Shown piece after piece: positions 25,286-33,356 of a stretch of 64,000 bases of DNA (positions are counted from its first letter, which is position 1; each line of letters starts with the position of its first letter). Below the pieces are notes generated by a model. It had not been told where the DNA came from, did no database searches, and was given only the letters and a program-made list of their open reading frames with translations. The stretch comes from Prevotella sp. (GTDB taxonomy: Bacteria > Bacteroidota > Bacteroidia > Bacteroidales > Bacteroidaceae): contig JAFZSL010000054.1 in NCBI GenBank assembly GCA_017619375.1, forward strand, positions 1 to 64,000, given 5' to 3'. The position numbers and the translations under genes were made by a program.

Positions 25286-27310
25286 ATGACGACACCGAAA
25301 ATAGGACTGAGAATCAGTGGTACAAAGCAGCGTAGGGATGGATTCCAACCCCTCGTGACTGTCGGCGTGTTTCCCTATGGCGAGGCAAAACATATGGATC
25401 GCGTGCCATCAGTAACTGAAAATCCGGTTTATGTGTTGAAGCATGCTTCCGACCATGCGCTCTATATGCTTATTGACAGACGTGTGAAGTCGTTCGATGC
25501 CGATGCTCCGGGCGTGCTCGCCATCGCTCTCTCCATCCCTGGCGACTCACAGTTGGCCGAAAGGAAGAGTCCGTTCACGCTTTTGCATGAGATTTACGAC
25601 ACCTTCAAATCTAAATACATGACACGGCTCTCCGATGGGTGCGACAGTTTCATAGACAAGGAGGTGGAGTTGGGAATCTTCCGGCAAATCATCGACCGTT
25701 ATTCTCTGGAAACCCGCCCAATGCCACTTGTCCCGATGACGCAGCAATGCCCTACAGGTATCCTCAGGGTGCCGAAAGACAAGTTGGAAGGATTCTTCAG
25801 AGACACCAACTACGATGAATTCAAGAATTTCTGCGACATCGAGGTGGGCACGGATTGTGTTTGTTCACCTGGCCTGGACAAGCTTGACATACCAAAGCTC
25901 CCCTTTTACGAACTGTGGTTCAATGGCAAGAGGACAGGAAGGTTTTATCGGCAGAAGCAAGGAGAGGACACGCTGAAGATTGAGAAGAAGGGCAGCCAGC
26001 CGATTTGCATCACACTGAAAGACTTGATGGAAGCTCCCAACCAACGCTTGGGGTTGGATGGCATCACCATCCAACTTGACACGACGAGGGACCGCATTCT
26101 CTTCTGGACACAACAGCAAGGTGTTCCGACACGACTGGCTTTCAAATGGAGTTTCGACAATGAAAATGCCAAAAACGAAGCCATTTCCATGATTGGAAAC
26201 GGAAGGCTGAAAATCAAATTGGGACAAAGGGATGTGTCAAGGTTGGCCGTGTCTGGTGAGCAAACTGAAGTGGACGTTGAAAACATCGACAACATGGCGG
26301 TCGCCATCTCACCGGAAAACACTTCCAAATATGAATTCAATGTTGGCAAGGAAATCATCGAGCAGGAAAACCAGAAACTGCTGCTCATCAACATCAAGGT
26401 GACGACAAAGAGCGCAGATGCTGCCCCTGCTCCTGAACTAAATTTTGAAGAAGATGACATCCCGGAAGGTGGAAAATTTTCCAAGAAAGCCATTATTTAC
26501 ACGCTCTGCGGATTGCTGTTGGGACTTGGAGGAATATTCGCGATTTACAAAATGATTTCCAAACCTGACGAGGAAGTATCAAAGAATGCCCCCAAGAATC
26601 CTCCTGCTTTAATGGTTGATAAAGAAGGGGAGAAATCGAGTGATGTTGCAAATAATGAGCAGAAACAGGAAGACTCCATAGCAAGTCCAGCCGTAATGGA
26701 CAAAGCAGGTAATGATGCCCCAAGCACCGTAGAACCTAAGTCAAAAGTGAAAAAGGATGAAGGTGGAAGATATTATGGTGAAGGTTCGCTTGGTGGAGGA
26801 ACATCTGGTCTGTCATTGTCCAAGGCCGAAGCCATTGACGTCTTGCTCAGTGGACAAGGCGATATGAGCGCGGCTCGAAAAGCCTTGTTACCCCATGAAA
26901 TAAATGATATTGAGGTTGTCGGGGCATTGAACAATAACTCAGATGAAGCAAACCAAATCATCAGCCAATTGAAGTCTGGAGAAATATCTCCTGCAACAGC
27001 AAAAACAAAAATGCAGGAATTGGATAAATCCGGCGGTGCATACAACGGCTATGGTGATGACGGCGATGACGGCCCGATGTCTAAAACTACTGCTATTCGA
27101 ATCTTGCTCGGTGAAAAATTAGGTAGGCCGGAAGATGCGGAAAAGGTGTTGGGGGCAGAAGCAAAGACTGTCAGGAATATAAGAAACCTATACAATCGGT
27201 TGCCTGAAGCAAGGAAAACGGAAGCCGCCCCTGTAATCGAAAAACTTAAAAGTGGTGCCGTGAGTCCGGCTGCTGCTGCACAGAAATTAAGCAATATTAT
27301 AAATGGATGA
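25286..27310 (+). CDS. Single-pass membrane protein with duplicated C-terminal domain, unknown function
   Basis: 674 residues with no signal peptide. Residues 1-405 would be cytoplasmic: an alpha/beta part and an acidic, Lys-rich region with several beta strands. One clear membrane span lies at about 415-435 (IIYTLCGLLLGLGGIFAIY), followed by a low-complexity acidic/Pro linker and a glycine-rich hinge. The C-terminus (about 515-674) contains two copies of a ~75-residue helical unit: AEAIDVLLSG ... LKSGEISPATAKTKM and TAIRILLGEK ... LKSGAVSPAAAAQKL. Orientation suggests N-in, C-out in the periplasm. It has a strong own promoter and no operon partner. I do not recognise the family. A scaffold or signalling protein fits, but this is a guess. 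Confidence 0.7.
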   Translation: MTTPKIGLRISGTKQRRDGFQPLVTVGVFPYGEAKHMDRVPSVTENPVYVLKHASDHALYMLIDRRVKSFDADAPGVLAIALSIPGDSQLAERKSPFTLLHEIYDTFKSKYMTRLSDGCDSFIDKEVELGIFRQIIDRYSLETRPMPLVPMTQQCPTGILRVPKDKLEGFFRDTNYDEFKNFCDIEVGTDCVCSPGLDKLDIPKLPFYELWFNGKRTGRFYRQKQGEDTLKIEKKGSQPICITLKDLMEAPNQRLGLDGITIQLDTTRDRILFWTQQQGVPTRLAFKWSFDNENAKNEAISMIGNGRLKIKLGQRDVSRLAVSGEQTEVDVENIDNMAVAISPENTSKYEFNVGKEIIEQENQKLLLINIKVTTKSADAAPAPELNFEEDDIPEGGKFSKKAIIYTLCGLLLGLGGIFAIYKMISKPDEEVSKNAPKNPPALMVDKEGEKSSDVANNEQKQEDSIASPAVMDKAGNDAPSTVEPKSKVKKDEGGRYYGEGSLGGGTSGLSLSKAEAIDVLLSGQGDMSAARKALLPHEINDIEVVGALNNNSDEANQIISQLKSGEISPATAKTKMQELDKSGGAYNGYGDDGDDGPMSKTTAIRILLGEKLGRPEDAEKVLGAEAKTVRNIRNLYNRLPEARKTEAAPVIEKLKSGAVSPAAAAQKLSNIING

Positions 27311-27410
27311 TAACGGGTGAAATGATTATTGTGAACGGTTCATCGGGGACTGCGGCAATTTCTAAAACATAAGCGAATCATCTTGTCTGAATTGACAACA
27401 AAATAAGTGA

Positions 27411-27450
27411 ACCCACTGATTTTTAGCGGTTACGCCAAAGGTCGGTGGGT
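27411..27450 (+). terminator. Possible terminator after the membrane protein
   Basis: Inverted repeat ACCCAC/GTGGGT, extendable as ACCCACTGATTTTT against AAAGGTCGGTGGGT with mismatches; followed by CTTCTGTT. The rest of the 323-nt gap holds nothing recognised. Confidence 0.35.
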
Positions 27451-27633
27451 CTTCTGTTCCCAAATGAATCAAACGTGCTAACGTGGTAACATTCCCTTTT
27501 GCTCAATGTCCACTTTACAATTTGTCTCTATTTTGGGGAAATAATTGATTACCATTTAAAGAAAAAGGCATTATATTAATGAGAATCAATCTTATTGTGA
27601 AAAATAGTTGTTGGTAATTTATTGAAAAGAGAA

Positions 27634-28713
27634 ATGGAAAAAACTTTTACTTGTACGCAGAATTTGCCTCTGCGGGCGCAAATGAGTGAAGAAGAACTTC
27701 TTAAGATTAGTGAGATCCATTTGAATGGCTTTATCGATGGTGAAGATTTTCTGCTCTTGTCAAAAATGTCAAAGATGGGCAGTTTGAGACTCCTTGATAT
27801 GGGTGGTGTGACAGAGATGGCCGTTTCCGAATTATACAAGTTGGATGATGGAATGTGCTCGGGAAATCACATACCTTTTTATAAGAATGACAGAATAGAA
27901 GAAGTGATTTTTCCTCATGTTGATAGTTTTGATGCGGCGATGTTTGTCTCATGTCCCAATTTGAGAAAAGTGGTAATCCCTAAGACGCTCAAAAGTTTGA
28001 ATAAGGAAATGTTGTTATTCTGCCCCATCATTGAGGAGATTTATGTGCCAAGCAACCTCAATCTGGATACATCTCATTTTTGGCGGTCACCATTCTTTCC
28101 AAGTTATAGTTTTTGGGGAAGCGGAAAGCGGTTCGTATCTGATATTGACGGATGGCCTGATGATGTGGATGAAGATGACGTGAAACCTTGTTTTTTTGCA
28201 TATGATGGCGTATTGTATCATATTGATGGTGGAGGTGAATTGGAACTATATCGTTATCCAGCAGGAGATGAGAGAACCGAATTCGTTGTTCCAGACGGTG
28301 TGACTCATATATGCCAATATGCGTTTTACCAATGTCGGCATCTTAAAAAAGTTACAATCCCCCAAAGTGTGAGTTCTTTTGAAGAAAACCCATTTGGGGA
28401 ATGCCAAGCACTTGAAACCATTGCCTTCAAACAAAATGGAATCCGTATGTTTTCAATGGAAGATGCTGATTATCTTGGAGGCATTCTCGGTCTTAAAGAC
28501 CTTCCTTACATAAAACACATTTTTTTGTATGCCGAAAATCCAGAGGACGTTTGTTTTGATATGTTTGATGGGTTGAAAAATATTGGAGAGGTGACGCTTC
28601 ATGTGCCGCGTTCTTGCAAGAAAAAATACGAGGATTATGGAGTGAAATGGAATAACGGGAGTGTGACAAAGGCATATCTCAGGTTCCATCATATCGAGGA
28701 ATTTGACATGTAG
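27634..28713 (+). CDS. BspA-type leucine-rich-repeat protein (LRR_5), no signal peptide
   Basis: 359 residues from ATG (a TTG 12 nt upstream is also in frame). Repeats of the treponemal/BspA kind are visible: NLRKVVIPKTLKSLNKEML, TEFVVPDGVTHICQYAFYQC, HLKKVTIPQSVSSF and ALETIAFKQNG. These have the consensus L..V.IP..v..I...aF.. and form an extended beta-solenoid for protein binding. BspA proteins are normally exported; this one starts MEKTFTCTQ with no signal or lipobox, so it would stay in the cytoplasm. A middle acidic block (WPDDVDEDDVK) interrupts the repeats. It stands alone. Confidence 0.75.
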   Translation: MEKTFTCTQNLPLRAQMSEEELLKISEIHLNGFIDGEDFLLLSKMSKMGSLRLLDMGGVTEMAVSELYKLDDGMCSGNHIPFYKNDRIEEVIFPHVDSFDAAMFVSCPNLRKVVIPKTLKSLNKEMLLFCPIIEEIYVPSNLNLDTSHFWRSPFFPSYSFWGSGKRFVSDIDGWPDDVDEDDVKPCFFAYDGVLYHIDGGGELELYRYPAGDERTEFVVPDGVTHICQYAFYQCRHLKKVTIPQSVSSFEENPFGECQALETIAFKQNGIRMFSMEDADYLGGILGLKDLPYIKHIFLYAENPEDVCFDMFDGLKNIGEVTLHVPRSCKKKYEDYGVKWNNGSVTKAYLRFHHIEEFDM

Positions 28714-28799
28714 GTGTGCCGCCAGGTGCGTTGCTATCGGATAGAACGGTTGCTATGTTTGAAACTAAACCGCGAAAGTGAAGGCAAGCGCAATACTTT

Positions 28800-28835
28800 G
28801 AGGAAAAGCAGCCTCGACATCGCGTCGAGGCTGCT
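28800..28835 (-). terminator. Terminator of the sigma/anti-sigma operon
   Basis: Perfect 12-bp stem AGCAGCCTCGAC/GTCGAGGCTGCT with a 5-nt loop; on the minus strand it is followed by TTTTCCT. It lies about 65 nt after the anti-sigma stop codon. Confidence 0.75.
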
Positions 28836-28898
28836 CCATGATGAAACGTTAGTGAGAGAGTTTAACGATGTCATCATTTTTATTCTTTCCCATATTTG

Positions 28899-29999
28899 TC
28901 ATAGCAAGCATATTCCTTTTCTCGTGTCGTCATCGGATGCCAATGGGGTGTTTCTGTGCGGGGCCAATAAGTGCTCCTCTCCATAGGTGTCCGACTTTTT
29001 TGTGGTGATCAGTATGATGTCACGGGTGAGTCCCTCAGGGGTTTCCTTGATGGCATCGGCTGTGCCTCTTTTCAGCCTTCGCTTCTCCTTGATGCAATCT
29101 GGAGAGATGCGGTTTGCGGCTTCCTTGCTCACTCTTTTCCCATCAACGACATAGATGACGGAGTCGTCCGGCGTCTCAGAAAGCAACGTCCTCAAGCCAT
29201 TCCCGGAGTTGGCAACGACGTGTTGCGTGGCATTGCTGTTGGATGTGGTCTTGGTGGCGAAAGTGATGTCGCCTGAAGGCACGAGATGATTGCTGCCTTT
29301 ATGTTCTCTGCAGTAATTGGCGGTTGTGACATGCAAGGGGTATCGTTTGTCCTCGGAATCATCAACTGTTGTGGTCGTGAATGCTAATGATGTGTTTGTC
29401 TTTTCTGTTTCCGATGGCTCAATCACAGTCGCCACTTGCTTGTTGTCCTCTCTTATGGACATGTTGGTTTCTTGCATGTCCTTGTCATCAACCAAAGTCA
29501 TCGATTTCTTTGTAGTGTCCCCATTTTCCGCCTTGGCCATTTGGAAATCCGCCTCTCTTTCCTTTTGCTGCGGTTGCTCCTCCAAAGGTGTCGGCAGGGT
29601 AGGGTGGGGCGTCGTGGTGGCAGTCTTTGCATACTGGTGGGTTGCGGGTGCATCTTTCATCGTTTCCTTGGTCGTTAGGCACAAGGCCAGTACGAGGGCG
29701 GCAGCCACAGAAAACGACCATGATATCTTGGATGGAATCCTGTGTGATTTCCAAGCAACTGTTTTCCCCTCCATCATCTTGTCGAATTCAGCCTCCTTTT
29801 CGTCGTTCAACCTGCCAATCTCGATATGACAAGTGGTTGAAAGGACGATGAGCCTCACTTCCTCCTCTTCTGGAGTAAGTTCATCCTCCGTATGCATGAA
29901 GTATTCCAAGAGAAGACGCTCCTCCTCAATGGTGGTTTCTGCTTCAAGATAACGACGGATGAGTTCGTGTCGTTTCTTTTTGTCTTTCATGTCTGTCAT
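28899..29999 (-). CDS. Anti-sigma-like membrane protein with TonB-plug-like C-terminus
   Basis: 366 residues. An acidic N-terminal cytoplasmic region (about 1-90, typical of anti-sigma domains that grip ECF factors) precedes one membrane span (FSVAAALVLALCL, about 97-110), then a long Thr/Glu-rich periplasmic linker. Near residues 285-335 the sequence reads VIYVVDGKRVSKEAA ... RDIILITTKK. This reproduces the start (YVVDG..VS) and end (GVI.ITTKK) of a SusC plug domain, with no barrel. That is unusual for an anti-sigma factor and may mimic the signalling part of a receptor. Its start sits right after the sigma stop codon (TGAAATG), so the two are translationally coupled. A terminator follows. 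Confidence 0.75.
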   Translation of the reverse strand: MTDMKDKKKRHELIRRYLEAETTIEEERLLLEYFMHTEDELTPEEEEVRLIVLSTTCHIEIGRLNDEKEAEFDKMMEGKTVAWKSHRIPSKISWSFSVAAALVLALCLTTKETMKDAPATHQYAKTATTTPHPTLPTPLEEQPQQKEREADFQMAKAENGDTTKKSMTLVDDKDMQETNMSIREDNKQVATVIEPSETEKTNTSLAFTTTTVDDSEDKRYPLHVTTANYCREHKGSNHLVPSGDITFATKTTSNSNATQHVVANSGNGLRTLLSETPDDSVIYVVDGKRVSKEAANRISPDCIKEKRRLKRGTADAIKETPEGLTRDIILITTKKSDTYGEEHLLAPHRNTPLASDDDTRKGICLL

Positions 30000-30000
30000 T

Positions 30001-30501
30001 TCATTTCCTCCTTATATTGATTGTGGTCATCAGTTGTTTCCTTGCAGCGCAAATCATGGCTTTTGCACTTGTTGGTGTAGTGCCACAGGCTGCTGCGATT
30101 TCCTCCATCGTCATGCCCTCGCTCCTCATGGCAAGCATCCGGCATTGTGTTCCAGGCAATTTTTTCATAGCCTGGTCGATTATTCTCTCTGTATCATGGA
30201 AGATGGCTTGATGGTCGGCCTGCAATGGTGCAATCACGCCGATGCCGCCTTCCAGAGGTTCATGCTGGGAACAGGCTTTCTTCAGCATGTCTATGCATAC
30301 GTTCTTGGCGATTTTGATGGCCAATATCTCAGGACTCTGATATTTCTTCAGTCTTTCACGCATCAGCCATAGCCGCAGCAGTGTTTCCTGCACGGCATCC
30401 TCGGCATCGCACGCCAATTCCTGTCGGTCGAAGAAACTCCGACACAAGGAAGTGAGTCTTGGGCGAATCGCCGTCGCTAATTGTATGAAGTCGTTATGCA
30501 T
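30001..30501 (-). CDS. ECF-type sigma-70 factor
   Basis: 166 residues from MHNDFIQL; AAGGAAAC lies just upstream of this ATG, and an earlier in-frame start would lie inside the promoter cassette. Region 2 is at about 15-85 with LACDAEDAVQETLLRLWLM (core binding and -10 recognition helix), and region 4 at about 110-160 with CRMLAMRSEGMTMEEIAAAC and TTPTSAKAMICAARKQL (helix-turn-helix). It is the first gene of the operon with the anti-sigma gene. The upstream region carries the conserved cassette (palindrome at 30627 and ECF-like promoter at 30517) found twice more in this window, so autoregulation is likely. Confidence 0.9.
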   Translation of the reverse strand: MHNDFIQLATAIRPRLTSLCRSFFDRQELACDAEDAVQETLLRLWLMRERLKKYQSPEILAIKIAKNVCIDMLKKACSQHEPLEGGIGVIAPLQADHQAIFHDTERIIDQAMKKLPGTQCRMLAMRSEGMTMEEIAAACGTTPTSAKAMICAARKQLMTTINIRRK

Positions 30502-30516
30502 ATCGTTTCCTTTATT

Positions 30517-30544
30517 TATCACGAATGAGAACGAAAAAGGTAAA
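30517..30544 (-). promoter_or_regulatory. Conserved ECF-like promoter block, copy 1 (sigma gene)
   Basis: The minus strand reads TTTACC, then about 15 nt, then CGTGATA, immediately before the sigma gene's ribosome site. The same block (TTTACCTTTT ... CATTCGTGATA) precedes the sigma pseudogene at 31616-31644 and the barrel gene at 35935-35962. Spacing of ACC to CGT (15 nt) suits an ECF -35/-10 pair. Confidence 0.5.
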
Positions 30545-30626
30545 GTAAAAAATGATAGGCAAAGTAACGACAACTTTGACGAATTGGCCTTCGATGCAGT
30601 TCGAAAGTGGATGCCGAGGGTGAAAG

Positions 30627-30644
30627 TCTGAACAAATGTTCAGA
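30627..30644. promoter_or_regulatory. Palindromic operator, copy 1
   Basis: 18-bp palindrome, TCTGAACA-NN-TGTTCAGA, in the divergent region between the sigma operon and the Crp/Fnr-type gene. Two further exact copies are at 31517 and 35803. Symmetric half-sites of 8 bp with a 2-bp centre suit a dimeric regulator; the nearby Crp/Fnr protein is the obvious candidate. Confidence 0.65.
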
Positions 30645-30924
30645 GTTTTTTCTTTTTTCAGTTGATGGGGAACGAATTGTTATTGGGTATTTCATTTTGT
30701 GTGTTTTACAATTCGTTACTCAACATTATTGCTAAATTACTATGTCAAAACCTTTGTCGGTTGAAAGAAAAGCTGTATTTTCGCAACTAGAATACAATAG
30801 ACAAAGCAACTGATAGGAAATTTCATCCATGGCGAAAGAAATGCATGGAACTCCGCTGACGAGAATGTAACGAATTGCCAAAATCGTTGTCTATTATATA
30901 TGGAATGAGACTATACACGATGAT
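30645..30924. other. Rest of the divergent intergenic region
   Basis: No gene seen. A/T-rich, with TATATG just before the regulator start. It presumably holds the promoter of the Crp/Fnr-type gene; no clean TAnnTTTG box was found. Confidence 0.4.
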
Positions 30925-31497
30925 ATGGAACTAAAATTCGGTTTAAATAACATAGACTTGCAAGAGTTGTATGACTTCTGCGAGCGGGAGGGTGAGACCG
31001 TCGGATATCAGAAAGGAGAGCGGATGGAGTGTGAGGGCGAACCGTCGCGGTGGTTCGGCTTTGTCACCAAAGGATGTTTCAAGTATTTGACACAAGGAAT
31101 CAGTGATGGAAAGGAACACATCACATGGTTTTCTTTCGAGGGCGAGTATGTGGGCGACTATCCCTCTTGTCTTGAAGGAAAACCCTCAATGACCACGATA
31201 GAGGCAATGATGCCCAGCAGCATGTTAAGGGTGAGCGGCGAACAACTGATGCAGTTGTTCAACCAAAATACGAAAACCATGGAACTACGTAGCATCATCG
31301 GGGAACACCTGCTCTGCCAGGCACGTGCCCGTTATCTGGACTTCCACAGTGCCACGCCTCGCGAACGCTATGACCTTTTGCTTCGACGTTGTCCAGGCAT
31401 CGTGGAACACCTGCCTTTGCATGCCATCGCCTCATTCCTGAAATTGACTCCACAACAATTGTCGCGAATTAGAAGGGCTGTCACATTCGAAGTTTGA
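30925..31497 (+). CDS. Crp/Fnr-family transcriptional regulator
   Basis: 190 residues. An N-terminal cyclic-nucleotide-binding-like jelly roll covers about 5-115: YQKGERMECEGEPSRWFGFV, then GCFKYLTQG and GEYVGDYPSCLEGKPS. A dimer helix follows at about 120-145, and a winged helix at about 150-190 with LPLHAIASFLKLTPQQLSRIRR as the recognition unit. The Arg/Ser phosphate cassette of true cAMP binders is absent, so the ligand is open. No Cys cluster is seen, which speaks against an FNR iron-sulfur sensor. The protein is short: it ends just after the recognition helix. It sits between two inverted copies of the palindromic cassette, a strong hint to its binding site. Confidence 0.85.
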   Translation: MELKFGLNNIDLQELYDFCEREGETVGYQKGERMECEGEPSRWFGFVTKGCFKYLTQGISDGKEHITWFSFEGEYVGDYPSCLEGKPSMTTIEAMMPSSMLRVSGEQLMQLFNQNTKTMELRSIIGEHLLCQARARYLDFHSATPRERYDLLLRRCPGIVEHLPLHAIASFLKLTPQQLSRIRRAVTFEV

Positions 31498-31516
31498 CAG
31501 AAAAACGACTTAAAAC

Positions 31517-31534
31517 TCTGAACATTTGTTCAGA
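31517..31534. promoter_or_regulatory. Palindromic operator, copy 2
   Basis: Exact copy of TCTGAACATTTGTTCAGA 19 nt after the regulator's stop codon. The following ~110 nt repeat the upstream region of the sigma gene in inverted orientation (CTTTCACCCTCGGCA, GTTACTTTGCCTATC, CATTCGTGATA). Confidence 0.65.
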
Positions 31535-31615
31535 CTTTCACCCTCGGCACCCACTTTCCTGGCTTGGCCGAGGTTTTTTCGTTATGTTTGATGTTACTTT
31601 GCCTATCATTTTTTG

Positions 31616-31737
31616 TTTCACCTTTTCCCGTCTCATTCGTGATAAGAATAGAAAATGATAGGAGTTGGCCTGCGATGCCGAGGATGCCGTGTAGGAAACG
31701 CTGCGTGGCTGTTGCATGAAAGCCTAAGAAACATTAT
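31616..31737 (+). pseudogene. Decayed second copy of the sigma-factor promoter and gene
   Basis: After the promoter block (31616-31644) comes 31661-31737, which matches the sigma gene around ELACDAEDAVQETLL: TGCGATGCCGAGGATGCCGT is identical in both. It has TAG in place of the CAG codon, and only some 25 codons survive before unrelated DNA. No start codon or ribosome site remains. It is an inverted, truncated duplicate of 30001-30650. The rest of this 317-nt gap holds only the terminator at 31753. Confidence 0.75.
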
Positions 31738-31744
31738 GCTGGAT

Positions 31745-31785
31745 AAAAAAATCCCGTGCCCTGTCATAGACTGCGAGCACGGGGG
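31745..31785 (-). terminator. Terminator of the lipoprotein gene
   Basis: Stem CCCGTGC/GCACGGG with a 17-nt loop. On the minus strand it is followed by ATTTTTTTATCC. It ends the gene at 31815. Confidence 0.75.
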
Positions 31786-31814
31786 AAAGGGTAATTTGAA
31801 TACAATAGTTGTCT

Positions 31815-32465
31815 TTATTCGTATTTCGACTTGAATACACGCTGGAGTTGCATTGGTGCGCTTGAATCCTCGGTGTTGTTGGAAGAGATTTCTTCATCCA
31901 GGTCCATGTAAGTCTTGTTTGCGTAGGAAGCATTTTCCTCTAAATCCATGTGGTTCTGGTTGGCGTTGAAATAGAACCTTTCGCTTCCCCAATAATAAGT
32001 GCTCCAGTTGGGCGAGGAGGTATGGACCAGGCTGAATCTTTGCTTTGTTCCATTGTGCATCTCAATGTATCCGGAGAAGTGGTTGTCGGTGAGACTATAT
32101 TCATAAATTGTCACATGTGTTCTGTCCTCCACGAAACGGATTTTGATGTTTCCATTTATTACTTCCCACTTGATATGGTTTGCGATATAGTTGCGTTCCC
32201 ATCCATAACTTCTGTAGTCGTTGTAGTAATCAATCCAGTAACCGTCACCAGACGCGAATTTAGAAGGATTGCGGAGGAAGCATACTTCTGAATAAGAAGC
32301 GTCATAATAATCTCCCCGACCGTTGATTTGATAAGACACATACATGTTGCCTTTCCAGTTGCCTTCTAATGTCATCGCGATTAATTCATCTTCTTCACAA
32401 CTTGTCATTGTCAACGATAAAAGGGCTGCGACTGCCATCATGATTGATTTTAGATACTTTTTCAT
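31815..32465 (-). CDS. Lipoprotein of unknown function, lipocalin-like beta protein
   Basis: 216 residues; lipobox SLTMTSC places the acylated Cys near 23, followed by EEDE, which favours outer-membrane sorting. The mature protein starts MTLEGNWKGNMYVSYQ, a common opening of lipocalin-like/DUF5004-type domains, with alternating strands rich in Tyr and Trp through about residue 160. The tail has a twice-occurring MDLEE/MDLDEE-type motif (HMDLEENASYANKTYMDLDE). A -7 box TAACTTTG lies on the minus strand at 32527-32534, about 62 nt upstream. No family can be named with confidence. Confidence 0.6.
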   Translation of the reverse strand: MKKYLKSIMMAVAALLSLTMTSCEEDELIAMTLEGNWKGNMYVSYQINGRGDYYDASYSEVCFLRNPSKFASGDGYWIDYYNDYRSYGWERNYIANHIKWEVINGNIKIRFVEDRTHVTIYEYSLTDNHFSGYIEMHNGTKQRFSLVHTSSPNWSTYYWGSERFYFNANQNHMDLEENASYANKTYMDLDEEISSNNTEDSSAPMQLQRVFKSKYE

Positions 32466-32526
32466 TTTTGTATTTTTTTTATGTTTGTTATTTCAATTCG
32501 TTGAAGGTTTTTTCCTTTCTGCGATG

Positions 32527-32534
32527 CAAAGTTA
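32527..32534 (-). promoter_or_regulatory. -7 box of the lipoprotein gene
   Basis: The minus strand reads TAACTTTG then CATC. The remainder of the 309-nt divergent gap (32466-32774) shows no gene; no clear promoter for the plus-strand sigma operon was found there. Confidence 0.45.
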
Positions 32535-32774
32535 TGACGGGTTTTCTCATGGTGGAAATATTTTTGTGCTTTTCATTTGTTATTCTTGCGACAAACGTAT
32601 GCCTATGCGACAAATGGCAGGAAAGGTCTTGAAAAGTGTCGCAAAAGTGGTTCTCTGCACACAAATATACGATTTAAATGGTTGCATGGGATGCAGATGA
32701 AAGGGTGGCAAATATCACATTTCCCAATATGATTTTATTGACTTTGCAATGTTTGACCGCTTTTGCTCGTATCT

Positions 32775-33356
32775 ATGAATAGAATACCAGAAGAATTCAT
32801 GACAGAGACTGAACAGGAACTGATAGAAAAACTTCGACGGCAGGACCCAAAGGCGCAGTGGCTGATGCTGCAACGCTATGGCAATGGCATTTTCGCCCAG
32901 GTGGCGAGATTGGTGCCTGGCAAGGAAGACGCCGAAGAGGTATATCAAGATGTCTTTGTCAAGGCATTCGCCCACATCGGGAAGTATGACGAGGCGCGGT
33001 CGTCGTTACGGACATGGCTCTCACGCATCGCCTATAACGCTGCTGTCGACAGGTTGAGGCTTCAACGGCAACCGGTGGTCTATTTTGAAGACAGAGAGGG
33101 AAAGGCGGAGGCATTATCCGACCATGAGGTGGACGAGACTTTGGGACATCCCAATGACGAAACGGTACAGTTGATACGCGCTGCACTCAAGCACCTGCCA
33201 CCGGAAGAACGGGCCATCATCACCATGTTCTATTATGAGGAGATGAGTTTGAAGGAGATTGCCTTCGTCACTGAGAGCATCCCCACCACCGTCGCTTCGA
33301 AACTGTGCAGAACGAGAAAGAAATTATGCAGAATCATTAAAATGTTACAATCATGA
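32775..33356 (+). CDS. ECF-type sigma-70 factor
   Basis: 193 residues from ATG at 32775; the ATG at 32799 (MTETEQELIEKL, preceded by AGAAG) is an equally good start. Region 2 reads VPGKEDAEEVYQDVFVKAF followed by SLRTWLSRIAYNAAVDRLR. Region 4 reads LKHLPPEERAIITMFYYEEM, LKEIAFVTESIPTTVASKL and RTRKKL. This is the Bacteroidetes RpoE-like type. It overlaps the downstream anti-sigma gene by 4 nt (ATGA), and a third gene for an exported protein follows, making a three-gene operon distinct from the sigma operon at 30001. Confidence 0.9.
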   Translation: MNRIPEEFMTETEQELIEKLRRQDPKAQWLMLQRYGNGIFAQVARLVPGKEDAEEVYQDVFVKAFAHIGKYDEARSSLRTWLSRIAYNAAVDRLRLQRQPVVYFEDREGKAEALSDHEVDETLGHPNDETVQLIRAALKHLPPEERAIITMFYYEEMSLKEIAFVTESIPTTVASKLCRTRKKLCRIIKMLQS

